Of a stretch of 64,000 nucleotides of DNA, positions 52,522 to 61,105 are shown one piece after another; within the stretch, counting starts at the first letter, position 1, and each line of letters starts with the position of its first letter. The stretch covers positions 682,001-746,000 of the forward strand of contig NZ_NSBT01000037.1 of NCBI RefSeq assembly GCF_002285435.1, in the 5' to 3' direction. The position numbers and the translations under genes were made by a program. Under the pieces are notes generated by a model. It was not told the origin of the DNA and searched no databases. It saw only the letters and a program-made list of their open reading frames with translations. This DNA is from Actibacterium ureilyticum (GTDB taxonomy: Bacteria; Pseudomonadota; Alphaproteobacteria; Rhodobacterales; Rhodobacteraceae).

Positions 52522-53182
52522 TGAACGGGGCTCCTTTCAGATCGATGCGTTGCCGCACACGGCGCCAGGCCAGGAAAAAGATCATCGCGACCAGCAGTGC
52601 GAAACCGGCAAGCGACATGACCGGGCCGATGCGTTCCAGCGCCAGCGAACTGGACACGCCCAGCCCCAGCATCGCCAGCCCCACGACCCAGGTGGGCGTG
52701 GCACAGCAGACGACCCAGCTCATGGTGGCGTTGGTCATGGCCACCAGGATCGCGCCGACCCCGGTCGTGGCCCGGACCGTGCCCGACAGGCTGGTCGAGC
52801 ACCCCTCACGCCGCATCAGCGCCATGCACAGGGTCATCAGCGCCCCCAGCGCGGTCAGGATCACCAGACGCGAGGGGATGACGTTCAGGCTCCATTCCGA
52901 AATCCCGGTGCCATAGTCGTAATTCATGCGCCCGATCTCCAGCAGCCATTCCTCGCGGATGATCGGGGCCATGTCGCTGATCGATGGCGTGGACCGGATG
53001 ATCAGCAGCACATTCGCGGGCCAGTTATAGCCGGTCATGTAATTCGGCAGGGCCTGAAACCGGACCATCAGCGCAACCAGCATCAAGACCTGGAACAACA
53101 GCGCAAACAGCAGCCCCTGCCCCAGCATCCGCCGCCAGTTGGCCCGGATCTCGGCCCCGATGATCGACAGCACCGCCATCAC
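52514..53182 (-). CDS. unknown membrane protein inside the ABC operon
   Basis: 222 residues with about six hydrophobic segments (LLFALLFQVLMLVALMV; LVILTALGALMTLCMALM; VGAILVAMTNATMSWVVCC; WVVGLAMLGLGVSSSLAL; MSLAGFALLVAMIFFLAW). A notable Cys-Cys motif, SWVVCCATPTWV, sits in or near a helix. It does not carry the ABC permease EAA loop and I do not recognise the family. The coding position between permease and ATPase (overlap 4 and 8 bases) implies that it works with the importer, perhaps as an extra channel or metal/thiol-binding subunit. Confidence 0.7.
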   Translation of the reverse strand: MMAVLSIIGAEIRANWRRMLGQGLLFALLFQVLMLVALMVRFQALPNYMTGYNWPANVLLIIRSTPSISDMAPIIREEWLLEIGRMNYDYGTGISEWSLNVIPSRLVILTALGALMTLCMALMRREGCSTSLSGTVRATTGVGAILVAMTNATMSWVVCCATPTWVVGLAMLGLGVSSSLALERIGPVMSLAGFALLVAMIFFLAWRRVRQRIDLKGAPFNA

Positions 53183-54066
53183 CGGGTCCTCTTCTGCCAG
53201 GCCAGCATCGGACGGGTGACCAGACGCACGGCGGCGGTCGAACCGGTGCCCAGAAAGCCGATCACCAGCATGCCGACGACAATGTCCTGATAGTTGATCA
53301 GGCTATAGGCATCCCAGGTGAAATAGCCGATCCCGTACTGGCCCGAGATGATCTCTCCGGCCAGAAGCGAGAACCAGCTGACCCCCATGCCGATGGCCAG
53401 CCCCGCCGCGATGGACGGTAATGCTGCCGGGATCACCACATGGCGGAACACCGCCGCGCGGGTGGCGCCCAGCGACTGTGCGGCGCGCACCATGACCTCG
53501 GGCGTCTGTTCGACCCCGTGCAGCGTGTTCAGCACGATAGGAAAGAGCGCGCCCAGAAAGGTGATATAGATGATCGAGCTTTCCTCGGTCGGCCACATCA
53601 GGATCGCCAGCGGGATCCAGGCCACGGCGGGGATCGGGCGGATGACCTCGATATACGGCATTATGAAAGCCCGCGCCAAACGTGACCGGCCCATGATCAG
53701 CCCGATACCGATCCCCAGAACCGTGGCCAGCGAAAAGCTGATCAGGATGCGCCGCATCGACACGCCGATATGGGTCCAGAAGATGCTGGTCTGGATATGG
53801 CCCATGAACGCCGTAAAGACCCGCGCGGGCGACGGCACGTTTTCGAAGTTGATGAAGAAATTCAGGTTGATGGCGGTCACGATATGCCACAGCAGCACAC
53901 CCAGCGACAATGACGCCGCAACGATCCCCAGATGCCCCAGCTGCGCGCGGGTGACGCGCGGCAGCATCGGCGCGCGGTCCGCCTCGCGGGCGGGGGGCTG
54001 GCCCGGGCTGTGGCCCGCGTCCGGCGCGGTCACATCGGGTTCGGGTGTCTTCAGTGCTGTCCCCAT
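53179..54066 (-). CDS. NitT/TauT ABC permease
   Basis: 295 residues from ATG 54066 (MGTALKTPEP), which has GGAAGCGAG upstream. Six membrane helices following a Pro-rich N-terminal tail; EAA loop VRAAQSLGATRAAVFRHVVIPAALPSI; VSWFSLLAGEIISGQYGIGYF near the end. Second gene of the operon, 83 bases after the binding protein. Substrate likely an organosulfur or nitrogen anion. Confidence 0.9.
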   Translation of the reverse strand: MGTALKTPEPDVTAPDAGHSPGQPPAREADRAPMLPRVTRAQLGHLGIVAASLSLGVLLWHIVTAINLNFFINFENVPSPARVFTAFMGHIQTSIFWTHIGVSMRRILISFSLATVLGIGIGLIMGRSRLARAFIMPYIEVIRPIPAVAWIPLAILMWPTEESSIIYITFLGALFPIVLNTLHGVEQTPEVMVRAAQSLGATRAAVFRHVVIPAALPSIAAGLAIGMGVSWFSLLAGEIISGQYGIGYFTWDAYSLINYQDIVVGMLVIGFLGTGSTAAVRLVTRPMLAWQKRTR

Positions 54067-54149
54067 GGCTCGCTTCCAATTGGCTTGCAAGGGCCGGGGC
54101 GCGATGTCATCGACGCGCGCCCCGGCAGTCGGTCCGGAGTGGTGTGCCC

Positions 54150-55520
54150 CTAGCCCTCGGTCACGAAGTCCGCGATGGCTTCGTCGAAGGTGACCACGGT
54201 GCCCTCATGCGCGGCGGCATAATCCTCGGCCTCGCCCTTGCGCAGGAAGGTGGCGTAATCGTCGCCCGCCCGCACCCAGAACGCGGTCTTGCCGAACAGT
54301 TTCAGGCCGGTTTCGCTGTCATAGACATAAGTGGCGTTCAGCTTGGCGCCGGTGCCCTGCATCTCGGCCACCGCGCGCAGGAACTCGGGCATGGTCGGAT
54401 AGGACGACACGCCATCGCGCGCATGCCAGATCTCCATCGGCAGACCGGCATTGGCCTCTTTCGGGTCGACCATCGTCGCCTTGTCGGCGGCATAGTCCAT
54501 GCCCATCTCGGAATAGGCGGCCTTGATATAGTCCTCGGTGATCCAGGCATCGAAATCGAGCGGCGGGATCGCCTTTTCCTTGACCAGAACCCCGTGGTCG
54601 AATTTCAGCGCATCGACCCAGGCATCCTTGATCGTCGGTTCCAGCGTCAGGTGACCGCCTTGCGAGAAGTAAAGGTACAGAACCTCTTTCTCGACCCCGG
54701 TCCAGCCTTCCATCTCGGTCACCGCGCGCATCGGGTCCTCTTTGATCCAGGCGCCCGCGTCGATCACCGCCTCAAGGAAGGCGATCACGACCTCGGGGTA
54801 TTCAGTGGCCAGATCCTCGCGCACGACCACGCCGTGCAGGTATGGCACCCCGGCCTCGGACCCGTCATAGATCTTGCGACCCGTGCCGCGGAATTCCATG
54901 ATTTCCGACCAGGGGCAGAAATCGGAATGCGCGTCGATCTTGCCCGCGGCGATATTGGCGGCGCCCACCGCCGGGCTCTGGTTCTTCAGCGCGTATTCGG
55001 CGGTCGGGATATTGTTGTCCTGCATCGCCTTCAGCAGCGTGCCCCAGGCGGCCGAGCCCACGGGCGTCGACACATCCTTGCCCTTGAGTTGGTCGATCGA
55101 ATAGATGTCGCTGTCGACCGGCACCACGATGGCGTTGCCCGACCCCTTGAGGTTATAGCCGGTGCCCGCCACGTAAAGCGACCGCAGGCTGTCGGTTTCC
55201 TGGAACTTCGCGCCGTTCACGATCAGCGGGTAATCCCCCATCACGCCGATGTTCAGCTTGTTGGCCAGCATCTGGTTGGTGATCGGCCCGCCCGAGCTGT
55301 AATCGGCCCAGCTGATGTCATATTCGGCGTCGGCATATTTCCCATCGGTCGGCAGGTGCTTTTCCAGCAGACCCAGTTCCTTGATCACGATCCCGGCGGT
55401 ATAGGTGTCGGTGCACATCGACTGATGGCCGATGGCGATCTTGATTTTCTCGGCAAAGGCGGTCGAGGCCAGCGGCACCAATGCGGTGGCGAGAATGGCA
55501 CTCCTTACAAAATGTCTCAT
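54150..55520 (-). CDS. NitT/TauT ABC substrate-binding protein
   Basis: 456 residues from ATG 55520 (MRHFVRSAIL), Sec signal ending ASTAFA. Mature domain: IKIAIGHQSMCTDTYTAGIVIKEL, YDISWADYSSGGPITNQMLANKLNIGVMGDYPLIV, SAAWGTLLKAM, FCPWSEIMEFRG. It resembles long TauA/nitrate-type binding proteins, but the extended C-terminal region (about 330-456) is unusual. First gene of the nine-gene operon; an FNR-like box lies 160 bases upstream of its ATG. Ligand not predictable. Confidence 0.88.
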   Translation of the reverse strand: MRHFVRSAILATALVPLASTAFAEKIKIAIGHQSMCTDTYTAGIVIKELGLLEKHLPTDGKYADAEYDISWADYSSGGPITNQMLANKLNIGVMGDYPLIVNGAKFQETDSLRSLYVAGTGYNLKGSGNAIVVPVDSDIYSIDQLKGKDVSTPVGSAAWGTLLKAMQDNNIPTAEYALKNQSPAVGAANIAAGKIDAHSDFCPWSEIMEFRGTGRKIYDGSEAGVPYLHGVVVREDLATEYPEVVIAFLEAVIDAGAWIKEDPMRAVTEMEGWTGVEKEVLYLYFSQGGHLTLEPTIKDAWVDALKFDHGVLVKEKAIPPLDFDAWITEDYIKAAYSEMGMDYAADKATMVDPKEANAGLPMEIWHARDGVSSYPTMPEFLRAVAEMQGTGAKLNATYVYDSETGLKLFGKTAFWVRAGDDYATFLRKGEAEDYAAAHEGTVVTFDEAIADFVTEG

Positions 55521-55680
55521 GGCTTCACTCCTGTCGGTTCGGGCGTATGGCTGTAAGTCCCGCCACCAGTATCCCGCATGCGCAGGGCCGGTTGAAAAGT
55601 TAACGCCGCACCGAAGCCGGGGATTTTCCAGATTGTACGTTTTTTGCGCAGAATCGGCTGCGCTTGGGTAAGCGCGCGCC

Positions 55681-55694
55681 ATGATCTGGATCAA
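55681..55694. promoter_or_regulatory. FNR-like box upstream of the ABC-SCO operon
   Basis: ATGAT-CTGG-ATCAA differs from the FNR/FnrL/DNR consensus TTGAT-N4-ATCAA at one position. It is 161-174 bases upstream of the binding-protein ATG. A further dyad TTGAAAT-N11-ATTTCAA lies at 55711-55735. The 310-base gap 55521-55830 contains no gene; it holds this promoter region and the terminator described next. Confidence 0.6.
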
Positions 55695-55759
55695 TTTTCG
55701 CCCGAATCATTTGAAATATTATTATTTAATTTCAATGGCTTAAATTGAATTCAAGGGGC

Positions 55760-55802
55760 AAAAACCACCCCTTCGGAACCGATCCCGAAGAGGTGGTTTT
55801 TT
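55760..55802 (-). terminator. terminator of the HEAT/ferredoxin/flavoprotein operon
   Basis: Long stem: AAAACCACC(C)CTTCGG pairs with CCGAAG(A)GGTGGTTTT, T-runs on both ends. It lies 29 bases past the stop of the HEAT gene and separates that operon from the SBP promoter. Confidence 0.8.
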
Positions 55803-55830
55803 AAGCAGCGGACGGCCCCGCGGGCCGGTC

Positions 55831-56784
55831 TCAGGCGGCGATACGGCCCAACGCCCAGCGCACGTTCTTGCGCACATCCGGGTCGGTGTCGTCGGCGTAT
55901 TTCTCCAGGAACGGGACGGTTTCGACCACCGCCAGCTCGCCCAGGACCGCCGCGCATTCCTTGCGCAGGTTCGGCACCGGAATATCCATCATCGGCGCGA
56001 TCTGAAGCGCCGCCTCGGCCGCGCCCAGCTTGCCCAGCGAACGCACCGCCTTCAGCCGGACCTGCCAGTATTCGTCCTCCAGCGCGTTGCGCAGGGCGGC
56101 GATGCAACTGGCGTCACCGGATTTGGCCAGGGTTTCGGCCGCGGCCTCGCGCACGATCCATTCTGGATCGGACAAGGCCGCTATCAGGGCCGTGCGCGCG
56201 GCCTGAGATTTCGAGAAGCCCAGCGCCGCGATGGCGGTGCGGCGCACCTGAACATCGGCATCGGCGGCCGCCCCTTGCAGGGCGGGCAAGGCGGCCTCGT
56301 CCTGAAGCCAGCCGATTACGCCCACGGCCTGGATACGCACCCCCGGCGCGGCATGCGCCAGCGCGGCAGTGGCGGGCGCCATCGCCTCGGGGCGGCGCAA
56401 TTCCTTGATCCCGGCTAGGCACGCCGACAGCTTCGTTTCGTCCGTATCCCCCAGATGCGGCAGGATCGCATCGCCCGCGGCAGGGTCTTTCAATTCGGTC
56501 AGGCTGGTCGCGGCGGCGGCAATGACCGCCGGGTCGCTATCGGTCAGGGCCGATACCAGCGCGGCGGCCGTTTCCGGCCCGTCGAAATCGGTCAGCGCCT
56601 GTGCCGCCTGTTTGCGCACCCCGGCATCCGCGTCGGCAATCGCGCGCGCCAGATAGGGGATCGCGGCGGGATCGGCGCTGTCGGCCAGATCGATCACCGC
56701 CATGATCCGCGTGCCGGGATCGGCATCGTCCAGCCCCTCGGCCAGGTCGGCAATATCGTCGAATTCTTCGAACAAGGCGCTCAT
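55831..56784 (-). CDS. HEAT-repeat protein
   Basis: 317 residues composed of tandem HEAT/PBS-lyase-type helical repeats (e.g. DPGTRIMAVIDLADSADPAAI; ADAGVRKQAAQALTDF; DVQVRRTAIAALGFSKSQAA; DPDVRKNVRWALGRIAA). No signal peptide; an acidic, cytoplasmic scaffold. Last gene of the DUF971-flavoprotein-ferredoxin-HEAT operon; the ferredoxin stop is 7 bases upstream. HEAT proteins often bridge subunits of redox complexes, which is the likely role here. Confidence 0.88.
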   Translation of the reverse strand: MSALFEEFDDIADLAEGLDDADPGTRIMAVIDLADSADPAAIPYLARAIADADAGVRKQAAQALTDFDGPETAAALVSALTDSDPAVIAAAATSLTELKDPAAGDAILPHLGDTDETKLSACLAGIKELRRPEAMAPATAALAHAAPGVRIQAVGVIGWLQDEAALPALQGAAADADVQVRRTAIAALGFSKSQAARTALIAALSDPEWIVREAAAETLAKSGDASCIAALRNALEDEYWQVRLKAVRSLGKLGAAEAALQIAPMMDIPVPNLRKECAAVLGELAVVETVPFLEKYADDTDPDVRKNVRWALGRIAA

Positions 56785-56791
56785 GGTCGGA

Positions 56792-57034
56792 TCACTTCAG
56801 CAGATAGGGAAGGTTGACGGTGACCGCGCCCGTGGGGCAGTCGGCCTCGCACGGCATGCAGTACCAGCATTCGTCGTATTTCATATACGCGGTCTTGCTG
56901 CCGTCCTCGGATTCGGCGATGCGCAGCACGTCCAGCGGGCAGACATCCACGCAAACGGTGCAGCCCTTGTCGGCGATGCACAGATCGTCATTGACGGTCA
57001 CCGGAACGGTCGTGGCGGTTTGGGCGAGAGGCAT
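56792..57034 (-). CDS. 2x[4Fe-4S] ferredoxin (AprB-like)
   Basis: 80 residues with two clusters: CIADKGCTVCVDVCPLD and CWYCMPCEADCPTG. The order CWYC-x2-C-x3-CP is close to that of the AprB subunit of adenylylsulfate reductase, though this protein is much shorter (AprB is about 150). It starts MPLAQTATTVPV. Located 14 bases after the flavoprotein gene, its probable electron partner. Confidence 0.9.
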   Translation of the reverse strand: MPLAQTATTVPVTVNDDLCIADKGCTVCVDVCPLDVLRIAESEDGSKTAYMKYDECWYCMPCEADCPTGAVTVNLPYLLK

Positions 57035-57048
57035 GCGTCTGCTCCTTG

Positions 57049-58791
57049 TTATTCCGCGGCGACCGAGGCGCCGACGCGTTGCTTGTAATAGGCGTCTTTC
57101 TCGTCCTCGGCGATTTCGACGACATAGGGCTTCACATCCTGCTTGCGATGGGCCGGTTTGCCATCTTCGCCCTTGGTCAGGATCGTGTGGCAGAACCAGT
57201 TTTCATCGTCGCGGTCGTATTCGACCCGGTTGTGATAGAGACCCCAGCGGCTTTCGGTGCGGTAAAGCGAGGCCGCCGCCGCCATGTCGGCGCAATCCAG
57301 GATGGTCGAGGCTTCGAGCGCGCGCATCAGTTCGTGCGCGTCGCGCACATACATGCCCTGCTCCATATCCTCGCGGACCTCTTCGAACCGCTTTTGCGCC
57401 AGCTCCATTTTCGCTGTAACTTTAGGGGGTTGCAGATAGTCGTTCACAAGACGGCGGGTCTTGTATTCGATCTGATTGGGCGGGATGCCATCGTCGCGTT
57501 TGGTGGGGGCCAGAACGCGGGTGCGCTCGGCCTCGACCTCGCCCGCGTCGAAACTGGCGTAATCCACATCGGCGATGAAATCAGCCGCATCCAGCCCGGC
57601 AAAGGCCCCATTGGTAAAGGCGCCCAGCATATAATTGTGCGGCACGTTCGCCATGTCGCCCGCCGCGTAAAGCCCGGGGATGGTGGTGCGCGCATGCTCG
57701 TCGACAAAGACGCCGCTGGCCGAATGGCCCGAGCAGAACCCGATTTCCGAGATATGCATCTCGATCATCTGCTTGCGGTAATCGGTGCCGCGCCCGGCGT
57801 GGAAATGGCCGCGCGTGGGGCGTTCCACGATGTGCAGAACGCGCTCGATCTCGCTGATGGTTTCCTCGGCCAGGTGGTTCAGCTTCAGGTAAACAGGCCC
57901 CTTGCCGCCCTGCAGCTCGTCAAAGAATTCCTGCATCATCTGGCCCGACCAATAGTCGCATTCGATGAAGCGTTCGCCCTTGGCGTTGGCGGTATAGCCG
58001 CCCATCGGCCCCGCGACATAGGCGCAGGCCGGACCGTTGTAATCCTTGATCAGCGGGTTGATCTGATAGCATTCCAGGTTCGCCAGCCCAGCCCCCGCGT
58101 GATAGGCCATCGCATACCCCTCGCCCGAGTTCGACGCGTTCTCATACGTGCCATAAAGATACCCGCTGGTCGGCAGGCCCAGACGCCCCGCCGCACCCAA
58201 CCCCATGATCACCGCCTTGGCGCGCACCACCAGGAATTCCGCGCTGCGGGTGTTGACGCAGACGGCACCGGCCACCCGCCCCTCGCCCGTCAACATGCGC
58301 GTGGCCATGTAACGGTTGATGATGTTGATCCGCGCCTTGCGCAGCTGGCGATACAGCGCCTTTTTCACCGTGTCGCCATTGGGCATCGGCAGCACATAGG
58401 TGCCGATATGGTGCACCTTCTTGACGTCGTATTCGCCGTTCTGGTCCTTCTGGAACCGGATGCCGAAGCTGTCCAGTTCCTGAATGATGCCATAGCATTC
58501 CTGGGCATAGCGATAGACGGCCGCCTGATCGCAGATACCGTCATTGGCGATGGTGATTTCCTTGGTGTATTGCTCGGGCGTGGCATAGCCGGGAATGACA
58601 GAGTTGTTCAGCCCGTCCATCCCCATCGAAATCGCGCCCGAGCGTTTCACATTCGCCTTGTCCAGCAGGACGACATTGGCGTTCGGGTTCTTCTTCTTGG
58701 CTTTCAGCGCCGCCATCGGTCCGGCTGTCCCGCCGCCGATGACCAGGATGTCACAGTCGATCTGTGTCAGGCCATCCAAAATTTCGTCCAT
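57049..58791 (-). CDS. AprA-like flavoprotein (fumarate reductase/SDH family)
   Basis: 580 residues from ATG 58791 (MDEILDGLTQ), with GGAGAG seven bases upstream. FAD-binding Rossmann motif DILVIGGGTAGPMAAL, KANVKRSGAISMGMDG, and the C-terminal fumarate reductase-type helical domain. Features include NSVIPGYATPEQYTKE, CYQINPLIKDYNG, YLKLNHLAEETISE and GLYAAGDMANVPH. It is AprA-like, with the AprB-like ferredoxin next to it, but AprM/Qmo, Sat and dsr genes are absent, so it should not be called APS reductase. Probably a cytosolic flavin oxidoreductase of unknown substrate. Confidence 0.85.
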   Translation of the reverse strand: MDEILDGLTQIDCDILVIGGGTAGPMAALKAKKKNPNANVVLLDKANVKRSGAISMGMDGLNNSVIPGYATPEQYTKEITIANDGICDQAAVYRYAQECYGIIQELDSFGIRFQKDQNGEYDVKKVHHIGTYVLPMPNGDTVKKALYRQLRKARINIINRYMATRMLTGEGRVAGAVCVNTRSAEFLVVRAKAVIMGLGAAGRLGLPTSGYLYGTYENASNSGEGYAMAYHAGAGLANLECYQINPLIKDYNGPACAYVAGPMGGYTANAKGERFIECDYWSGQMMQEFFDELQGGKGPVYLKLNHLAEETISEIERVLHIVERPTRGHFHAGRGTDYRKQMIEMHISEIGFCSGHSASGVFVDEHARTTIPGLYAAGDMANVPHNYMLGAFTNGAFAGLDAADFIADVDYASFDAGEVEAERTRVLAPTKRDDGIPPNQIEYKTRRLVNDYLQPPKVTAKMELAQKRFEEVREDMEQGMYVRDAHELMRALEASTILDCADMAAAASLYRTESRWGLYHNRVEYDRDDENWFCHTILTKGEDGKPAHRKQDVKPYVVEIAEDEKDAYYKQRVGASVAAE

Positions 58792-58851
58792 TGCTCGACT
58801 CTCCATCTGGCTGGGATCAGTCTGCGCCGCAGCGCAGCGACCCAATGTCAA

Positions 58852-59142
58852 TTACTTGTCAATGTGCCGCGAAAGTTCGCGCAGATACGGAAACGGATAG
58901 ATCGCCTTTTCGTGCCCGTCGGAAAAATGCACGTTCACGCCGAAGGCCCCGACCGGATAGACGCCGGTGATGCGGATACCGTCCTTTACCCGCACTTCGC
59001 CATGGTCGATCAGCTCGCGCCGGGTCCAGGCATCGCGCGCCGCGCGGCGCAGCATATCGGCGGGCAGCGCGCTGTGACCGCCCGCCTGCCAGGTGACATT
59101 CAGAAAGGCCGCGTCATCGCTTGGGGCCAGGGTGTCGATCAT
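58852..59142 (-). CDS. DUF971 (gamma-butyrobetaine hydroxylase N-terminal-like) protein
   Basis: 96 residues from ATG 59142 with GGAG upstream. DUF971 core: [26 protein letters not shown] and [33 protein letters not shown]. Such proteins occur alone in iron-sulfur-related operons. First gene of the flavoprotein operon and divergent from fdxA with a 125-base gap. Its role is unknown; possibly assembly or delivery of Fe-S. Confidence 0.87.
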   Translation of the reverse strand: MIDTLAPSDDAAFLNVTWQAGGHSALPADMLRRAARDAWTRRELIDHGEVRVKDGIRITGVYPVGAFGVNVHFSDGHEKAIYPFPYLRELSRHIDK

Positions 59143-59267
59143 ATGCACGCTCCGTCATTGGTTCCCCGCAGCGTCGCGCAAACCCCGGGGCGGCAATAGC
59201 AATTAGTTTGCGGACAGCGATTCTGCGTTGCGGCACATCTGCAGGGGAACAGGAACGGAGCGCTATC

Positions 59268-59609
59268 ATGACCTATGTCGTCACCGACAACTGCATTGCC
59301 TGCAAATACACCGACTGTGTGGATGTCTGCCCGGTGGATTGTTTCTACGAGGGCGAGAACATGCTGGTGATCCATCCCGACGAATGCATCGATTGTGGGG
59401 TCTGTGAACCCGAATGCCCCGCCGACGCGATCCGCGCCGATACCGAGGACGGGATGGGCCCCTGGGTCGATTTCAACCGCAAATATTCCGAGGCCTGGCC
59501 GGTCATCCTGGAATCGAAAGAGCCGCTGCCCACGGCCGATGCCCTGGACGGTACGGCGGACAAGCTGGACAGCCATTTTTCCGAAAACCCCGCCCCCCAA
59601 GCCGCCTGA
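59268..59609 (+). CDS. fdxA: seven-iron ferredoxin FdxA
   Basis: 113 residues from ATG 59268. [3Fe-4S][4Fe-4S] pattern: [16 protein letters not shown] (with Cys at both cluster positions) and [16 protein letters not shown]; then a C-terminal extension. This is the FdxA/FdI class, typically 107-112 residues. Downstream fpr gives a reductase partner, so the pair could feed or drain electrons for the divergent flavoprotein system. Confidence 0.93.
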   Translation: MTYVVTDNCIACKYTDCVDVCPVDCFYEGENMLVIHPDECIDCGVCEPECPADAIRADTEDGMGPWVDFNRKYSEAWPVILESKEPLPTADALDGTADKLDSHFSENPAPQAA

Positions 59610-59619
59610 GGAACCCGCG

Positions 59620-60417
59620 ATGAACATCCAGACCGCAAAAGCCAAGATCCTGCCCGACGCCCAGACCGTGACCGATGTCCGCCACTGGACCGACACGCTG
59701 TTTTCCTTTCGCGTCACGCGCCCGCAAACGCTGCGCTTCCGGTCGGGGGAATTCGTGATGATCGGGCTGCTGAAAGAGGACGGCAAGCCGCTCCTCAGGG
59801 CCTATTCCATCGCCTCGCCTTCGTGGGATGACACGCTGGAATTCTATTCGATCAAGGTGCCCGACGGCCCCCTGACCAGCCGGCTGCAAAAGATCGCGCC
59901 GGGCGACCAGATCATCCTGCGGCCCAAGCCGGTGGGCACGCTGGTTCTGGATGCCCTGCTGCCGGGAAAACGGTTGTGGATGATCTGCACCGGGACCGGG
60001 ATTGCGCCCTTTGCCTCGCTTCTGCGTGATCCGGAAACCTGGGAAAACTACGATCAGGTGATTGTTGCCCATACCTGCCGGACGAACGGCGAACTGGCCT
60101 ATGGCGCCGAAATCATCGACGCCCTGCCGCAGGACCCGCTGATCGGCGAGCTGGTGGGCGACAAGCTGAAATACTATCCCACAACGACCCGGGAACCTTC
60201 GGCCATCGAAGGCCGGATCAGCGACCATATCCGCGATGGCCGGGTGTTCCGGGCGCTGGACCTGCCCGCGTGGAATGCCGAGGACGACCGGGTGATGATC
60301 TGCGGCAACCTGGCGCTGAACAAGGACATCATGGCGCTGTGCGAGGCACATGGGCTGGAAGAAGGCGCGAATTCCGCGCCCCGTCATTTCGTGGTCGAAA
60401 AAGCGTTCATCGACTGA
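59620..60417 (+). CDS. fpr: ferredoxin-NADP+ reductase
   Basis: 265 residues from ATG 59620 (10 bases after fdxA). FAD-binding RAYSIASPSWDDTLEFYSIKVPDGPLTS and NADP-binding CTGTGIAPFASLLRDPETW, with the C-terminal VEKAFID typical of bacterial FPR (subclass without plant-type Tyr). The end overlaps the convergent DsbA-like gene by 11 bases. Works with FdxA or other ferredoxins. Confidence 0.95.
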   Translation: MNIQTAKAKILPDAQTVTDVRHWTDTLFSFRVTRPQTLRFRSGEFVMIGLLKEDGKPLLRAYSIASPSWDDTLEFYSIKVPDGPLTSRLQKIAPGDQIILRPKPVGTLVLDALLPGKRLWMICTGTGIAPFASLLRDPETWENYDQVIVAHTCRTNGELAYGAEIIDALPQDPLIGELVGDKLKYYPTTTREPSAIEGRISDHIRDGRVFRALDLPAWNAEDDRVMICGNLALNKDIMALCEAHGLEEGANSAPRHFVVEKAFID

Positions 60418-61105
60418 GCCACAGCGCGGCCAGATCGTCGATATCGGACTGGCCGAACCGCACCGATCCCGGCGTCACGAAGGCGGGCGTGCCCAGGATC
60501 TCCAGCGCGATGGCAACATCGCGGTTATGGGTGATCCGCGCGGTGATCGCGTCGCTGTCCATCTGTGCCGCGATGGCGTCGAAATCCAGCCCCTCGTCGG
60601 CGGCAATGCGGGCAAACCCCGCCGCGTTCATCGGCCCGCGCAGGGACCACAAGCGGTCATGCACCCGGTCATAGGCATCCGCCCCCGCCACCGCGCGGGT
60701 CGCCAGCGCAAAGCGCGCCGCGCGTTCGGATGCGGGCGACAGGATGGGCAGGTGTCGCATCTCGATCCGCAGATCGGGGTTGTCGGCCACCAGTTGCACC
60801 AGCTTGGGGTGCATCGCCTTGCAGGGCGCGCATTTGTAATCGAAGAACTCGATCACGCGAACCGGCGCATCGGGCGCGCCCAGCCCGTGACGGGGCGGGT
60901 CGGTGAACAGCCCGGGAAAACCCGCCAGCTTCTGTTCCAAAGCGGCTTGCGCCTCGCGCTTGGACAGAACCTCCAACGCTTCCAGGATCACTTCGGGATT
61001 GGCCAGAAGATAGGCCCGCACGCGCGCGTCGAACCCGTCGGTTTCGGCACGCGCACCCGGACCCGCCAGCAGCAGGGCAAGGGCCAGGCATGTCGATCTG
61101 ATCAT
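60407..61105 (-). CDS. DsbA-family thiol-disulfide protein
   Basis: 232 residues from ATG 61105. Signal peptide (LALALLLAGPGARAE), an N-terminal helical segment (YLLANPEVILEALEVLSKREAQ), and a thioredoxin-like domain with FFDYKCAPCKAMHPKL (CAPC) and the cis-Pro loop GTPAFVTPG. This is the Com1/ScsC-like DsbA layout. Overlaps the amidase gene by 4 bases, an unusual pairing of a periplasmic oxidase with a cytoplasmic amidase. Confidence 0.88.
   Translation of the reverse strand: MIRSTCLALALLLAGPGARAETDGFDARVRAYLLANPEVILEALEVLSKREAQAALEQKLAGFPGLFTDPPRHGLGAPDAPVRVIEFFDYKCAPCKAMHPKLVQLVADNPDLRIEMRHLPILSPASERAARFALATRAVAGADAYDRVHDRLWSLRGPMNAAGFARIAADEGLDFDAIAAQMDSDAITARITHNRDVAIALEILGTPAFVTPGSVRFGQSDIDDLAALWLSR

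Noticed and set aside
57049..58791. True adenylylsulfate reductase (AprA) call
   Set aside because: Similarity is only to the family; length (580) and lack of Sat, Qmo/AprM and dsr genes argue against it. I report it as AprA-like.
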